Below, piece by piece: positions 41,677 to 51,034 of a stretch of 64,000 nt of DNA. This DNA is from Kutzneria kofuensis (lineage in GTDB: Bacteria; Actinomycetota; Actinomycetes; Mycobacteriales; Pseudonocardiaceae). The stretch covers positions 1,738,038 through 1,802,037 of the forward strand of contig NZ_JACHIR010000001.1 of NCBI RefSeq assembly GCF_014203355.1, in the 5' to 3' direction. The notes beneath the pieces are model-generated. The model saw only the letters and a list, made by a program, of their open reading frames with translations. It made no database searches and was not told where the DNA came from. Position numbers and translations under genes: made by a program. Every line of letters starts with the position of its first letter. The first letter of the stretch is position 1.

Positions 41677-43479
41677 GTGCGCGAGTTCAGCGTTCCCGCC
41701 ACCGCCGCGGTGGCCGAGGACGAGAACCTCACCGACATGGTGCAGGCGAACGCCGAGCGCTTCGCCACGGCGATCGGTCTCCGGCGGCGGGTCGACGGCA
41801 CCTGGGTGGACGTGACGACCCGGCAGTTCGCCGACGAGGTGTCCGCGGTGGCGAAGGGCCTGGTCGCGGCGGGTCTGCAGCCCGGCGACCGGGTGGGCCT
41901 GATGTCCAAGACCCGCTACGAGTGGACGCTGCTGGACTTCGCGATCTGGTCGGCGGGCCTGGTCTCGGTCCCGATCTACGAGACGTCGTCGGCGGACCAG
42001 GTGCAGTGGATCCTGTCCGACTCGGGCGCGAAGGCGGCGGTCGTGGAGACGACGGCCCACCGCGCGGCGCTGGACAGTGTGGCCGGCGGGCTGCCCGAGC
42101 TGGGCAACATCTGGCAGATCGACAGTGACTCGGGTCACGACGCGGTGGAGGAACTGACCGCCAAGGGCCGCGACATCACGGACGACCAGCTGCGCGCGGC
42201 GCGCAAGGGCGTCAAGGCCTCGGACACGGCGACCCTCATCTACACCTCGGGCACGACGGGCCGGCCGAAGGGCTGCGAGCTCACGCACAGCAACCTGCTG
42301 TCCGAGGTGCGCTCGGCGATGGCGGCGTTCCCGGAGCTGATGCAGCCGGGCCACTCGGTGCTGCTGTTCCTGCCGCTGGCGCACGTGCTGGCCCGCGTGA
42401 TCGCGCTGTGCTCGGTCTACGCCCGCACCACGCTCGGTCACACCCCGGACGTCCGCAACCTGGTGGCCGACCTGGCCTCGTTCCGCCCGGACTTCGTGCT
42501 GGCGGTGCCGCGCGTGTTCGAGAAGGTCTACAACACGGCCAAGCAGAAGGCGCACGCCGAGGGCAAGGGCCGCATCTTCGACGCGGCCGAGCAGACGGCG
42601 GTGGCCTACAGCCAGGCGCTGGACAAGGGCAGCGTGGGTCTGGGCCTGAAGATCAAGCACACAGTGTTCGACCGCCTGGTGTACAGCCGGCTGCGGGCGG
42701 CGCTGGGCGGCCGCTGCGACGCGGCGGTCTCCGGCGGCGCGCCGCTGGGCGAGCGCCTGGCGCACTTCTTCCGCGGCATCGGCGTGCCGGTGCTGGAGGG
42801 CTACGGCCTGACCGAAACGAGCGCGGCGGCCTGCGTGAACGTGCGGGCGGCGTTCAAGGTCGGCACGGTCGGCCGCCCGGTCGCCGGCACCGCGGTCCGG
42901 ATCGCCGACGACGGCGAGATCCTGATCAAGGGCTCGATCGTGTTCCGCGGCTACTGGAACAACGCCGAGGCCACCGCCCAGGCGCTGTCCGACGGCTGGT
43001 TCCACACCGGCGACATCGGCGAGCTCGACGACGAGGGCTTCCTGAGGATCACCGGCCGGAAGAAGGAGATCATCGTCACGGCCGGCGGCAAGAACGTCTC
43101 GCCGGCGGTGCTGGAGGACCGGCTGCGGGTGCACCCGCTGATCAGCCAGTGCATGGTCGTCGGCGACAAGCAGCCGTTCATCGGCGTGCTGATCACCATC
43201 GACCCGGAGTTCTTCCCGGCCTGGCTGTCGGCCAACAACAAGCCGGCCGACGCCTCCGTGGCCAGCATGGTCGACGACCCGGACCTGAAGGCCGAGATCC
43301 AGTCCGCGATCGACGACGCGAACAAGGCCGTGTCCAAGGCCGAGTCGATCCGCAAGTTCCGGATCCTGCCGGTGGACTTCACCGAGGCCGGCGGCGAGAT
43401 GACGCCGAGCCTGAAGCTGCGCCGCAACGTCGTCGCCAAGACCTACGCCGAGGACATCGCGCTGATCTACGCGAAGTAG
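41677..43479 (+). CDS. fadD15: long-chain fatty-acid--CoA ligase (FadD15 type)
   Basis: 600 residues from GTG 41677 with CGGAGGT just upstream. ANL motifs: YTSGTTGRPKGCELTH, GYGLTETSAAACVN, DGWFHTGDIGELDDEGFLRITGRKKEIIVTAGGKNVSP (adenylate loop and hinge) and a catalytic Lys in TPSLKLRRNVV. It activates long-chain fatty acids with ATP and CoA for degradation or complex lipid synthesis. It corresponds to Rv2187 and S. coelicolor SCO2131-type genes in the same gene order. Followed by a strong terminator at 43491-43525. Confidence 0.95.
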   Translation: MREFSVPATAAVAEDENLTDMVQANAERFATAIGLRRRVDGTWVDVTTRQFADEVSAVAKGLVAAGLQPGDRVGLMSKTRYEWTLLDFAIWSAGLVSVPIYETSSADQVQWILSDSGAKAAVVETTAHRAALDSVAGGLPELGNIWQIDSDSGHDAVEELTAKGRDITDDQLRAARKGVKASDTATLIYTSGTTGRPKGCELTHSNLLSEVRSAMAAFPELMQPGHSVLLFLPLAHVLARVIALCSVYARTTLGHTPDVRNLVADLASFRPDFVLAVPRVFEKVYNTAKQKAHAEGKGRIFDAAEQTAVAYSQALDKGSVGLGLKIKHTVFDRLVYSRLRAALGGRCDAAVSGGAPLGERLAHFFRGIGVPVLEGYGLTETSAAACVNVRAAFKVGTVGRPVAGTAVRIADDGEILIKGSIVFRGYWNNAEATAQALSDGWFHTGDIGELDDEGFLRITGRKKEIIVTAGGKNVSPAVLEDRLRVHPLISQCMVVGDKQPFIGVLITIDPEFFPAWLSANNKPADASVASMVDDPDLKAEIQSAIDDANKAVSKAESIRKFRILPVDFTEAGGEMTPSLKLRRNVVAKTYAEDIALIYAK

Positions 43480-43490
43480 CCCGGACATGA

Positions 43491-43525
43491 CGGGTGGCCC
43501 GCGAGCGGTGCTCGCGGGCCACCCG
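43491..43525 (+). terminator. 16-bp hairpin terminator after fadD15
   Basis: CGGGTGGCCCGCGAGC (43491-43506) and its exact complement at 43510-43525 with a GGT loop, 12 bases after the stop. No U-tract. From here to 43688 nothing but the regulator promoter region is seen. Confidence 0.8.
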
Positions 43526-43688
43526 ACCCCCAGTGTCGCGGGCGCGATGCCGGCTTCCCCACGCATCCCGGCTCGTGCCAACGGTCCCGGTCCTTCCCCC
43601 AGACCGGCACTCGCTCCAGCTTTCACGACTCCGCTCACGTATCGCTGTCGCGGCCACTGCGGGATTCGGTCCGCGCCCGCATGGATTA

Positions 43689-43710
43689 GCCTGCCGACAT
43701 GCTGGCAGGC
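43689..43710 (+). promoter_or_regulatory. hairpin over the start codon of the SARP-type regulator
   Basis: GCCTGCC (43689-43695) and GGCAGGC (43704-43710) flank GACATGCT, placing the ATG of 43699 in the loop. No ribosome site is visible upstream. The stem could hold translation back until opened; this is a structural inference from seven base pairs. Confidence 0.5.
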
Positions 43711-46416
43711 AGTCCTCGGTTCCGGCTGCTGGGCCCGTTGCAGGTGCTCGTCGACGGCCGCGAGGTCGCGGTGTCCGCGGCCAAGCACCGAACGCTCCTC
43801 GCGTGTCTGCTCCTGAAAGCCAACAATCCGGTCGCAACGGACGAGATCATCGCCCGCCTGTGGGATGACAGGCCGCCGCCCGGCGCCCGGGCCACGGTAC
43901 GGGCCTACGTGATGCGGCTGCGCAACCTGCTCGCTTCTCCCGACACCATCCGCACCACTCCCACCGGCTACCTGATCCGCGTCGAGCCGAACCAGCTCGA
44001 CCTGTTGCGGGTGCGCGAGCTGGTGGCCGAGCCCGACGGCGTACGCGAGGCGTGGGCGCTGTGGCGCGGGCCGGCCCTGGCCGACGTTCCCTCGGACTCC
44101 CTGCACCACACGGAGGGCCCGGCGCTCGAGGAGCTGCGGCTGCACGTGTTGACCCGCCGCGTCGATCTGGACCTTGCCGAGGGCCGTCACGTCGAGGTGT
44201 GCGCCGAACTGGTGGGCGCGGTCTCCGAGCATCCGCTGCACGAGCGCCTCGCCGGCCAGCTGATGCTCGCGCTGTACCGCAGCGGCCGCGCCGCCGAGGC
44301 GTTGGCGCACTACACGGAGCTGCGCCGACGGCTGGCCGAGGACCTCGGGACGGATCCCGGCCCGGAGATCCGGCGCCTGCACCAGCAGATCTTGACCAAC
44401 GACCGGGCGCTGTCGCTGTCGTCCGGGCCGGCCACGGCCCGAGTGCCGCGCCAACTGCCGGCCACGCCTCGCCGGTTCACCGGGCGCACGCGTGAACTGG
44501 CCGTGCTCGACGGCGGCGGCGCCTTCGTCATCTCGGCGATCGGCGGCGTGGGCGGCGTCGGCAAGACGTGGTTGGCGCTGCACTGGGCGCACCGCAACCT
44601 GCACCGCTTCCCCGACGGCCAGCTCTACGTGAACCTCCGCGGCTTCGACCCGGCCGGCCCGCCGACGGATCCGTCGGCGGCCCTGCGCTCCTTCCTGGCG
44701 GCGCTCGGTGTCGAACCCGGCGCGATCCCGCCCGAGTTGGCCGCGCAGAGCGGGCTGTACCGGAGCCTGGTGGCGGACAAGCGCGTGCTCGTCGTGCTGG
44801 ACAACGCGCTTGACAGCGAACAGGTGCTCCCGCTGCTGCCCGGTGGCGACAGCTGCACGACGGTGATCACCAGCCGCAACCGGCTCGCCGCACTGGTCGT
44901 CAACCACGGTGCGACGCTGGTGAGCCTGGACGCCCTCGCCGACGCGGAGGCCCGCCAGCTGCTGGTGGCCTGGCTCGGGACCGAACGGATCGACGCCGAG
45001 CCGGCCGCGGTGGCGGAGCTGGTCGACCGCTGCGGCGGCCTGCCCCTGGCGCTGGGCATCGTGGCGGCCCGAGCCTTGGCCGACCCCCACATCCCGCTGG
45101 CCGAGACGGCACGCCAGCTACGCGTCGGCGCCGTGTTGGACGTGCTCGACGGCGGCGAGCTCGGCGTGAACCTCCGGGCGGTGTTCGACTGCTCCTATCG
45201 GGCCCTGTCGCCGTCGGCGGCGGAGCTGTTCCGGTTGCTGGCCGTCGCGCCGGGCACGGACATCAGCCTGACCGCGATGCGCAGCCTCGCCGGGCACGAC
45301 GTGGTGGAGCTGGACGAACTGGAGCGCGCTCACCTCGTGCAGCGGTCGGGGGATCGCTTCCGTATGCACGACCTGGTCCGGCACTACGCCGCCGAACGGG
45401 CCGCCGGCACCGACACCGCGGCGGCGCTGCACCGGCTGGTCGACTTCTACTTGCAGACCCTGCGGACCCGGATGGCGGTGCTCAGGCCGAATCGGCCTGC
45501 GATGGAGCACCCGGAGCCGGTCGACGGCTGTGTGCCGGAGCCGATCCCGGACCGGCCGTCGGCGATGGCGTGGTTCGCGGCCGAGCAGGCCAACGTCCGC
45601 GCGGCCCAGGAGCTGGCCGCGGAGTTCGGCTGGCACCGCCATGTCTGGTTGATCGCCTGGTACCAGAACATCAACGACTACGACTTCGGCCTGCTCCGCG
45701 AGGAACTGGCCTCCTGGCGGCTGGCGCTGGCCGCGACGCGGCGCATGGGCCGGACGCCGCTGGTGATCAAGGCCCACCACATGCTCGGTCTCGCGCACAC
45801 CCAGTTGGGCGAGGTTCCCGACGCGCTGCGGCACCTGCGGCAGGCGCTCGAACTGGCCGAGGAAACCGGTGACCTCGCCGAGCAGGCACGCGTCCATCGT
45901 GGCCTGTCGTGGGTGTACGAGCGCGAGGGCGACGACCACACCGCACTGCGGCATGCCCTGCGCAACCACGAGATCCTCGCGACGTTCGGGGATCCGGTCC
46001 GGGAGGGCCGGGCGCTGAACGCCGTCGGGTGGTACCGCGCCCGCACCGGCGACCACGTCCAGGCCCAGGCGGCCTGCCGGCGCGCCCTCGAACTGCTCGA
46101 CGGGACGGACGACAGCGAGGGCCGGGCGGCGACGCTCGACAGCCTCGGGCTGATCGCGCACGGGATGGGCGACAGCGACCGGGCGCTCGCCCATCTCGGC
46201 CGGGCGCTGACGATCTTCCGCGACCTGGGCAATCTCTACCAGGAGGCGGACACCCTGACCACCATCGGCGACGTGCACCGGACGCTCGGCGTCCCGGCCG
46301 AGAGCCGCCGGGCCTGGCAGCGGGCTCTCGACCTGTACCGGGCCCAGCACCGCACGGCGAAGGCCGACCTGGTCGAGCGTCGGCTCAGGGACTTGGCGGG
46401 CGACGGCCGTCGATGA
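43699..46416 (+). CDS. SARP-type regulator with NB-ARC and TPR domains (AfsR-like)
   Basis: 905 residues. OmpR-type winged helix (about 1-95: FRLLGPLQVLVDGREV, then ATVRAYVMRLRNLL), bacterial transcriptional activation domain (about 100-245), NB-ARC ATPase (about 262-500; Walker A GGVGGVGKT at 282-290, LVVLDNA Walker B, GLPLAL), a winged-helix linker, and TPR repeats (about 640-900: HMLGLAHTQLGEVPDALRHLRQALELAEETGD and similar). AfsR-like proteins activate secondary-metabolite genes and respond to phosphorylation or nucleotide. It separates fadD15 and pimB, which are adjacent in mycobacteria, so it is probably an insertion. Its 3' end overlaps pimB by 32 bases. No biosynthetic cluster is beside it. 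Confidence 0.95.
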   Translation: MLAGSPRFRLLGPLQVLVDGREVAVSAAKHRTLLACLLLKANNPVATDEIIARLWDDRPPPGARATVRAYVMRLRNLLASPDTIRTTPTGYLIRVEPNQLDLLRVRELVAEPDGVREAWALWRGPALADVPSDSLHHTEGPALEELRLHVLTRRVDLDLAEGRHVEVCAELVGAVSEHPLHERLAGQLMLALYRSGRAAEALAHYTELRRRLAEDLGTDPGPEIRRLHQQILTNDRALSLSSGPATARVPRQLPATPRRFTGRTRELAVLDGGGAFVISAIGGVGGVGKTWLALHWAHRNLHRFPDGQLYVNLRGFDPAGPPTDPSAALRSFLAALGVEPGAIPPELAAQSGLYRSLVADKRVLVVLDNALDSEQVLPLLPGGDSCTTVITSRNRLAALVVNHGATLVSLDALADAEARQLLVAWLGTERIDAEPAAVAELVDRCGGLPLALGIVAARALADPHIPLAETARQLRVGAVLDVLDGGELGVNLRAVFDCSYRALSPSAAELFRLLAVAPGTDISLTAMRSLAGHDVVELDELERAHLVQRSGDRFRMHDLVRHYAAERAAGTDTAAALHRLVDFYLQTLRTRMAVLRPNRPAMEHPEPVDGCVPEPIPDRPSAMAWFAAEQANVRAAQELAAEFGWHRHVWLIAWYQNINDYDFGLLREELASWRLALAATRRMGRTPLVIKAHHMLGLAHTQLGEVPDALRHLRQALELAEETGDLAEQARVHRGLSWVYEREGDDHTALRHALRNHEILATFGDPVREGRALNAVGWYRARTGDHVQAQAACRRALELLDGTDDSEGRAATLDSLGLIAHGMGDSDRALAHLGRALTIFRDLGNLYQEADTLTTIGDVHRTLGVPAESRRAWQRALDLYRAQHRTAKADLVERRLRDLAGDGRR

Positions 46417-47500
46417 GGGCGGCCAGTTTCGTGGCGCGGTCGTCCCAACGCCACGAGGTCGCCGTCCACTCGCGCCCGGCGGCGCCCATCTTCGCCGCCA
46501 GGTCGCGGTTGAGCAGCAGGTCGCCGAGCACGGTCGCCAGGCCGGAGCGCTCGACGACGTGCCCGGTGACGCCTTCCCGCACGGTTTCCGGTGCGCCGCC
46601 GGCATTTCCGGCGATGACCGGCAAACCGGTCGCCGCCGCCTCCAGGTAGACCAGGCCCAACCCCTCGACGTCGAGGCCACGGGCGAGCGTGCGGCACGGC
46701 ATCGCGAACACGTCGCCGGCGGCGTAGTACGCCGGCAGCTCCTCGGCGTGCACCTCGCCGACGAACACCACGCTCCGGCCGACGGCGTCGGCGAGGGTGC
46801 TGAGCCGGCCGCCGTCGGGGCCGTCGCCGACGAGCAGCAGCGTGGCGTCCGGCACCCGCTCACGGATCTTCGGCATCGCCCGGATCAGGTCGTCCTGCCC
46901 CTTGCGCCGCACGAGCCGTGACACGCACACGATCACCGGCCGGTCGGACAGGCCGTGCCGGGCGCGGATGAACTCACGGGCGGCGGCGTCAGGCTTGAAC
47001 ACGTTGATGTCGACGCCGGCCGGCAGGTGCTCCAGCGCGGCGCGAGGGCCGAAGGCAGGGGCGATACGGGAGCGCGTGAACCGGCTGACGAAGGTCACCA
47101 CGTCCGCGGTGTCGCCGATGCGGCGCAACGCCTGCCGCGCGCCGGGCAGCATCGACCAGCCGACCTCGTGGCCGTGCGAGCTGGCGATGATGTGGTCGAC
47201 CGGCAGGTGCGGCCCCAGCAGCCCCAGCGGCGCCGCCGCGCCGAACCACACGGCGTCGCAGCGCTCGCCACGCAGCACAGCCGTCACCCGCCGCTGCACG
47301 TCCGGTGTCGGCAGCAGCAGCGGGTCGGGATGGCGCACCACCTGGAACGGTTGCCGGCCGTCGAACGCCTCGCTGCCCGACCACGCCGGGGCATACACCA
47401 CCAGGTCGCCGCCGAGCAGGTTGGCGAGCGCGTGCAGGTAGTACTGGATGCCCCCGGGGCGTGGCGGGAAGTCGTTGGTCACCAGCAACGTCCTGCGCAC
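46385..47500 (-). CDS. pimB: GDP-mannose-dependent alpha-(1->6)-phosphatidylinositol monomannoside mannosyltransferase
   Basis: 371 residues, GT-B/GT4 fold. N-terminal half with TNDFPPRPGGIQYYLHAL, C-terminal half with CVSRLVRRKGQDDLIRAMP, LLLVGDGPDGGRL and the EGLGLVYLEAAATGLPVIAG nucleotide-sugar site (EX7E). It adds the second mannose to PIM1, giving PIM2, at the cytoplasmic face, and thus starts lipomannan assembly completed by MptA/MptB (this window has a family member at 13459). It matches Rv2188c by sequence pattern and location. Confidence 0.95.
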   Translation of the reverse strand: MRRTLLVTNDFPPRPGGIQYYLHALANLLGGDLVVYAPAWSGSEAFDGRQPFQVVRHPDPLLLPTPDVQRRVTAVLRGERCDAVWFGAAAPLGLLGPHLPVDHIIASSHGHEVGWSMLPGARQALRRIGDTADVVTFVSRFTRSRIAPAFGPRAALEHLPAGVDINVFKPDAAAREFIRARHGLSDRPVIVCVSRLVRRKGQDDLIRAMPKIRERVPDATLLLVGDGPDGGRLSTLADAVGRSVVFVGEVHAEELPAYYAAGDVFAMPCRTLARGLDVEGLGLVYLEAAATGLPVIAGNAGGAPETVREGVTGHVVERSGLATVLGDLLLNRDLAAKMGAAGREWTATSWRWDDRATKLAALIDGRRPPSP

Positions 47501-47532
47501 CCGGCAACGTTACCCGGCCGGCCCGGACAAGA

Positions 47533-48840
47533 TCAGAACTTCCGCCGCAGGTAGTCCTGCCAGCCGGCGATCAGCCCGGCCCGGTCCACGCCGAGCACGT
47601 CGTGCAGCTGCGCGCCGACGTCGGCCTTCGGGCTGCCGCCGGCGATGCGCAGGTAGAGCGTGACGAGCGCGTGCTGGCCGAAGGTGTCGGCGATGAACGA
47701 GGTCAGCGTCCACGCCTCGTCGTAGGCGAGGTTGATCTTGTCGCCGTCGGCGGCGAAGTCGCCGTTGGACGGCAGGTCGGTCGGCGGCGTGCCGTTGCGC
47801 TCCAGCTCGGCGACGTCGGCCGCGGCGACCGGCAGCGGGATGCCGCTGTCCCGGTAGCCGACGTAGTTGGCGAAGCCCTCCAGCATCCACATCGGCGTGC
47901 CGTCCACGGTGTAGCCGCGGGCGGCGATGTGCGTCATCTCGTGCCGCAGCACCACCCGCAGCGACGCCACCGGCATCTTGGTCGCGTTGTCGGGGTTCAA
48001 CACCACGCGCTGCCCGATGGCGGTGTGGTTGCCGTTGTCGACACGGTCGGCGACGGCGACCGCGGCGATGGAGTCCACCGCGAACTCGGGGCCCACGAAC
48101 GCCTTCAGCTCGTCGGTGGAGTCCGGCACCAGCACGGCGACCTCACGCGGCCACGGCTGGTCCCACACCGCGCTCACGGCGGCCACGTCCGAGTCCAGCT
48201 CGCCGGCGATCCGCCGGCCGAGGTCGGCGTCGTCGGGATGGGTGAGCACCAGCCCGGACTTGGCCCGCAGCGCCGTCACGGGGCCGAAGTCCCACGGCCC
48301 GCGCCAGGTGTTGCGCGACGTCAACGTGTCCGAGGCCAGGAACCATCTCGTGCCGTGCCGCGAGAACAGGTAGCCCATCGGCTTGCTGGTCGGATCGCGG
48401 TCCACGCCGGCCAGCGCGTAGTTGAGCTGCACCTCGGGCGCCCACAGCTCCTCGGCCGGGAACGCGCCCTTGGGCACCGTGACCACGTCGGTCGGATCGA
48501 GGTCGTAGGACCAAACGGACAGCGGCACGTCGGCGAGATTGTCGAACATCGCCGCCTGGGCGTCACGGAACTGCGGCGTCGCCCTCGGATCGATCGTGGC
48601 CAGGAACGCCTGGCGATCCCGGTGCAGCACCGCCGCCGCGCGGCTGCGCAGCAGCGCCGTCACCTCGCTGTCGCCGGTCTGCGACAACGGTGGCGCGCCC
48701 TGGCCCGTCGGGCTGCCCGTGGACGGGGCGGCCGGACCCGGCCCGGTGGCGGGCTGCCCGACGAGCAGAACCACGCCACCGAACAGCGTCACGGCGATCG
48801 CCGCGACCAGCCATGCCCTGAACCGGGCCGTTCCGGTCAC
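47533..48840 (-). CDS. membrane-anchored peptidase MA-like metalloprotease
   Basis: 435 residues. One N-terminal helix (about 10-30), a Pro/Gly-rich linker, then a domain of about 150 residues and a protease-like part with VLRHEMTHIAARGY (HExxH) and WMLEGFANYVGYR, where the Glu 20-odd residues later is the third zinc ligand (gluzincin). The C-terminal segment TLYLRIAGG...DYLRRKF resembles the peptidase MA family. It faces outward. It lies 18 bases after an NlpC/P60 gene, on the same strand, in a cell-wall/glycolipid neighbourhood, so envelope processing is a reasonable inference. Confidence 0.85.
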   Translation of the reverse strand: MTGTARFRAWLVAAIAVTLFGGVVLLVGQPATGPGPAAPSTGSPTGQGAPPLSQTGDSEVTALLRSRAAAVLHRDRQAFLATIDPRATPQFRDAQAAMFDNLADVPLSVWSYDLDPTDVVTVPKGAFPAEELWAPEVQLNYALAGVDRDPTSKPMGYLFSRHGTRWFLASDTLTSRNTWRGPWDFGPVTALRAKSGLVLTHPDDADLGRRIAGELDSDVAAVSAVWDQPWPREVAVLVPDSTDELKAFVGPEFAVDSIAAVAVADRVDNGNHTAIGQRVVLNPDNATKMPVASLRVVLRHEMTHIAARGYTVDGTPMWMLEGFANYVGYRDSGIPLPVAAADVAELERNGTPPTDLPSNGDFAADGDKINLAYDEAWTLTSFIADTFGQHALVTLYLRIAGGSPKADVGAQLHDVLGVDRAGLIAGWQDYLRRKF

Positions 48841-48858
48841 GGGGCCAGATGGTAGACC

Positions 48859-49893
48859 TCAGCCGACGTAGCGCTTGGCACCGAAGTAGTTCGACATCAC
48901 CGACAGCGGCACGACCTTCACCGTCTCGCCCTGCGTCGGCGCGTGCACCATCTCCGTCGGGCTGACCATCATGCCGACGTGGTAGATGTTCGACGCCGTG
49001 CTGCCGAAGAACACCAGGTCACCGGCCTGGAGCGCGTCACGGGAGACGGACCTGCCCGGGCCGTACTGGGCAGCCGCCGAGCGCGGGATGCTGATGCCGG
49101 CCTGGGCCCAGGCCCACTGCATCAGGCCGGAGCAGTCGAAACCGACGTCCTTGGTCTCGCCGCCCCACTGGTAGGGCACGCCGCGCTGGCTCAGCGCCGC
49201 CTGCATGGCGGTGCCGGCGGCGCCGGCCGGACCGATGAACGTGCCCATGTTGCCGGCCGCGCCCAGGGCCTGCTTGGCAGCGTTGGACAGCTTGGCCACG
49301 GCGGCCTTGGCGTCGGCGACGGCCTTGTCCGCGGCGTCCTTCTTGGTCTGCAGGTCGGCGAGGATCTTCTGCGCCGCGTCGGTCGCCTCCTGCGCTTTCT
49401 TCTGCGCGTCCGCGGCCTTCGTCTTGGCGTCGGAAGCCTGCTTGACCGCGCCCTCGTAGGTGTCGAGCACGGCGGAGTTCTGCGCCGCCAGCATCTCCAG
49501 CGCGCTGGACTGGTCCAGGAAGTCCTGCGCGGACTTGCCGGTCAGCAGGGCGGAGAGCTGGGTGAACTGCGCGCCGTCGAACGCGGCCGCCGCGACCTGG
49601 TCGACCTGGCCGCGGAACTGCTCCTCCTTGGCCTGCGCCTCGGTCAGCTGCTTGCCGTACTTGTCGATGTCGGCGTTGGCCTTGGCCAGGTCGGCCTGCT
49701 TGGCCGCCAGGTCGTCCTTGGCCTTGAGGTACTCCTGCCCGATCTGGTCGGCCTGCTGGGTCTGCTGCTCGACCTGCTTCTGGGCGTCCTGCGCGGGGTC
49801 GGCCGCCGCCGCGCCCGGGTTGAGGCTCACCGCCACGGACACGGCCGAGAGGGCCACCGCACCACGCACCGCATGCTTGAGTCTGTTGGCCAC
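48859..49893 (-). CDS. NlpC/P60 peptidoglycan hydrolase with coiled coil, copy 1
   Basis: 344 residues from GTG 49893, chosen by alignment with the neighbour (VANRLKHAVRG versus MASNRLKHVMRG); GTG 49896 is an alternative. Signal peptide, long coiled coil (about 40-225) and a C-terminal C40 domain with FDCSGLMQWAWAQAG (Cys), YHVGMMVSP (His) and VHAPTQG. Such enzymes cut the D-Glu-DAP bond in peptidoglycan stems. The coiled coil can be inhibitory or dock to FtsEX, as in RipC (Rv2190c). It is a tandem paralogue of 49985-51034. Confidence 0.93.
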   Translation of the reverse strand: MANRLKHAVRGAVALSAVSVAVSLNPGAAAADPAQDAQKQVEQQTQQADQIGQEYLKAKDDLAAKQADLAKANADIDKYGKQLTEAQAKEEQFRGQVDQVAAAAFDGAQFTQLSALLTGKSAQDFLDQSSALEMLAAQNSAVLDTYEGAVKQASDAKTKAADAQKKAQEATDAAQKILADLQTKKDAADKAVADAKAAVAKLSNAAKQALGAAGNMGTFIGPAGAAGTAMQAALSQRGVPYQWGGETKDVGFDCSGLMQWAWAQAGISIPRSAAAQYGPGRSVSRDALQAGDLVFFGSTASNIYHVGMMVSPTEMVHAPTQGETVKVVPLSVMSNYFGAKRYVG

Positions 49894-49924
49894 CACGCCG
49901 TGGAGGGTACCGAGCGGGTGAACG

Positions 49925-49961
49925 CGCGAGGCCGGCACCCCTGACGGGTGCCGGCCTCGCG
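49925..49961. terminator. 16-bp perfect hairpin between the two NlpC/P60 genes
   Basis: CGCGAGGCCGGCACCC (49925-49940), CTGAC loop, complement at 49946-49961. It ends the upstream (49985-51034) transcript 23 bases past its stop, so the two paralogues have at least partly separate transcription. Confidence 0.8.
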
Positions 49962-49984
49962 ACGGTTGTCCCAGCTGGTCGGAA

Positions 49985-51034
49985 TCAGCCCACGATGCGC
50001 TTGGCGCCGAAGATGTCCGAGCCGGAGTTGCCGATCGGCACGATCTTCACGACCTCACCCTCGGTCGGGGCGTGCACCACCTTGCCGGCGCCCACGTACA
50101 TCGACACGTGGTGGATGTTGGACGCGGTGGAGCCGTAGAAGATGAGGTCACCCGGCTGCAGGGCGTCCAGCGAGACGGCCTTGCCCACGGTGTACTGCGC
50201 GGCGGCCGAGCGCGGCAGCTGGATGCCAGCCTTGGCGTAGGACCACAGCATCAGACCGGAGCAGTCGAAGCCGGGGTTCGGCGTGGTGCCGCCCCACACG
50301 TAGGGCACGCCGCGCTCGCCGACGGCCGCGTTCATCGCGGTGCCGGCCGCGCCGGGCGGACCGAGGAAGACGCCCGTGTCGCCGGCGCCCTTGAGCAGGC
50401 CCTTGGCCGCCGCGTCGAGCTGGTTGTAGATCGACTGCGCCTGGTCCTTGGCCTGGTCGGCGGCCTTCTTCTTGCCGTCCAGCTCGCCGAGGATCTTCTG
50501 CGCCGCGTCCGCGGCCTCCTGCGACTTCTTCTGCGCGTCCGCGGCCTTCGCCTTGGCGCTGTTGGCCGTCTTGATCGCGTTGTCGTAGCCGTCCATCACG
50601 GCGGCGTTCTGCTGCGCGAGGAACTGCAGCTCGCTGGACTGGTCCAGGAAGTCCTGGGCGGACTTGCCGGTCAGCAGCGCGGAGAGCTGGGTGAACTGGA
50701 CACCGCTGTAGGCGGCCGACGCGAGCTGGTCGACCTGGCCCTGGTATTGGGTCTCCTTGGCCTTCGCGTCCTGGGCCTGCTGGGTGTAGGTCTGGATGTC
50801 CGCGGTGGCCTTGGCGACCTCGGCCTGCTTGGCCTTCAGGTCGTCCTGGGCGGCCAGGTAGGCCTGGTCGGCGACCTCCGCGGCCTTGCTGGCCGCGTCG
50901 AGCTGGGTCTTCGCGTCCTGGAGGTTGGACGGCGGATCGGCGACGGCGGACCCGGGGTTCAGGCCGACGACGGTGGCCACGGCCGATACGGCCAGAGCGC
51001 CCCGCATCACGTGCTTGAGTCGGTTCGACGCCAC
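49985..51034 (-). CDS. NlpC/P60 peptidoglycan hydrolase with coiled coil, copy 2 (RipC-like)
   Basis: 349 residues from GTG 51034, preceded by AAGGAGA. Same layout as its downstream copy: signal peptide, coiled coil (about 40-225), and a C40 domain with FDCSGLMLWSYAKAG, HHVSMYVGAG and HAPTEGEVVKI. The two share most of their sequence, including FTQLSALLTGKSAQDFLDQSS, so this is a recent-to-moderate tandem duplication. It occupies the Rv2190c (ripC) place. The upstream stretch 51035-51329 (295 bases) holds no gene; I looked for a c-di-AMP (ydaO) riboswitch there and saw no consensus blocks. Confidence 0.94.
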   Translation of the reverse strand: MASNRLKHVMRGALAVSAVATVVGLNPGSAVADPPSNLQDAKTQLDAASKAAEVADQAYLAAQDDLKAKQAEVAKATADIQTYTQQAQDAKAKETQYQGQVDQLASAAYSGVQFTQLSALLTGKSAQDFLDQSSELQFLAQQNAAVMDGYDNAIKTANSAKAKAADAQKKSQEAADAAQKILGELDGKKKAADQAKDQAQSIYNQLDAAAKGLLKGAGDTGVFLGPPGAAGTAMNAAVGERGVPYVWGGTTPNPGFDCSGLMLWSYAKAGIQLPRSAAAQYTVGKAVSLDALQPGDLIFYGSTASNIHHVSMYVGAGKVVHAPTEGEVVKIVPIGNSGSDIFGAKRIVG

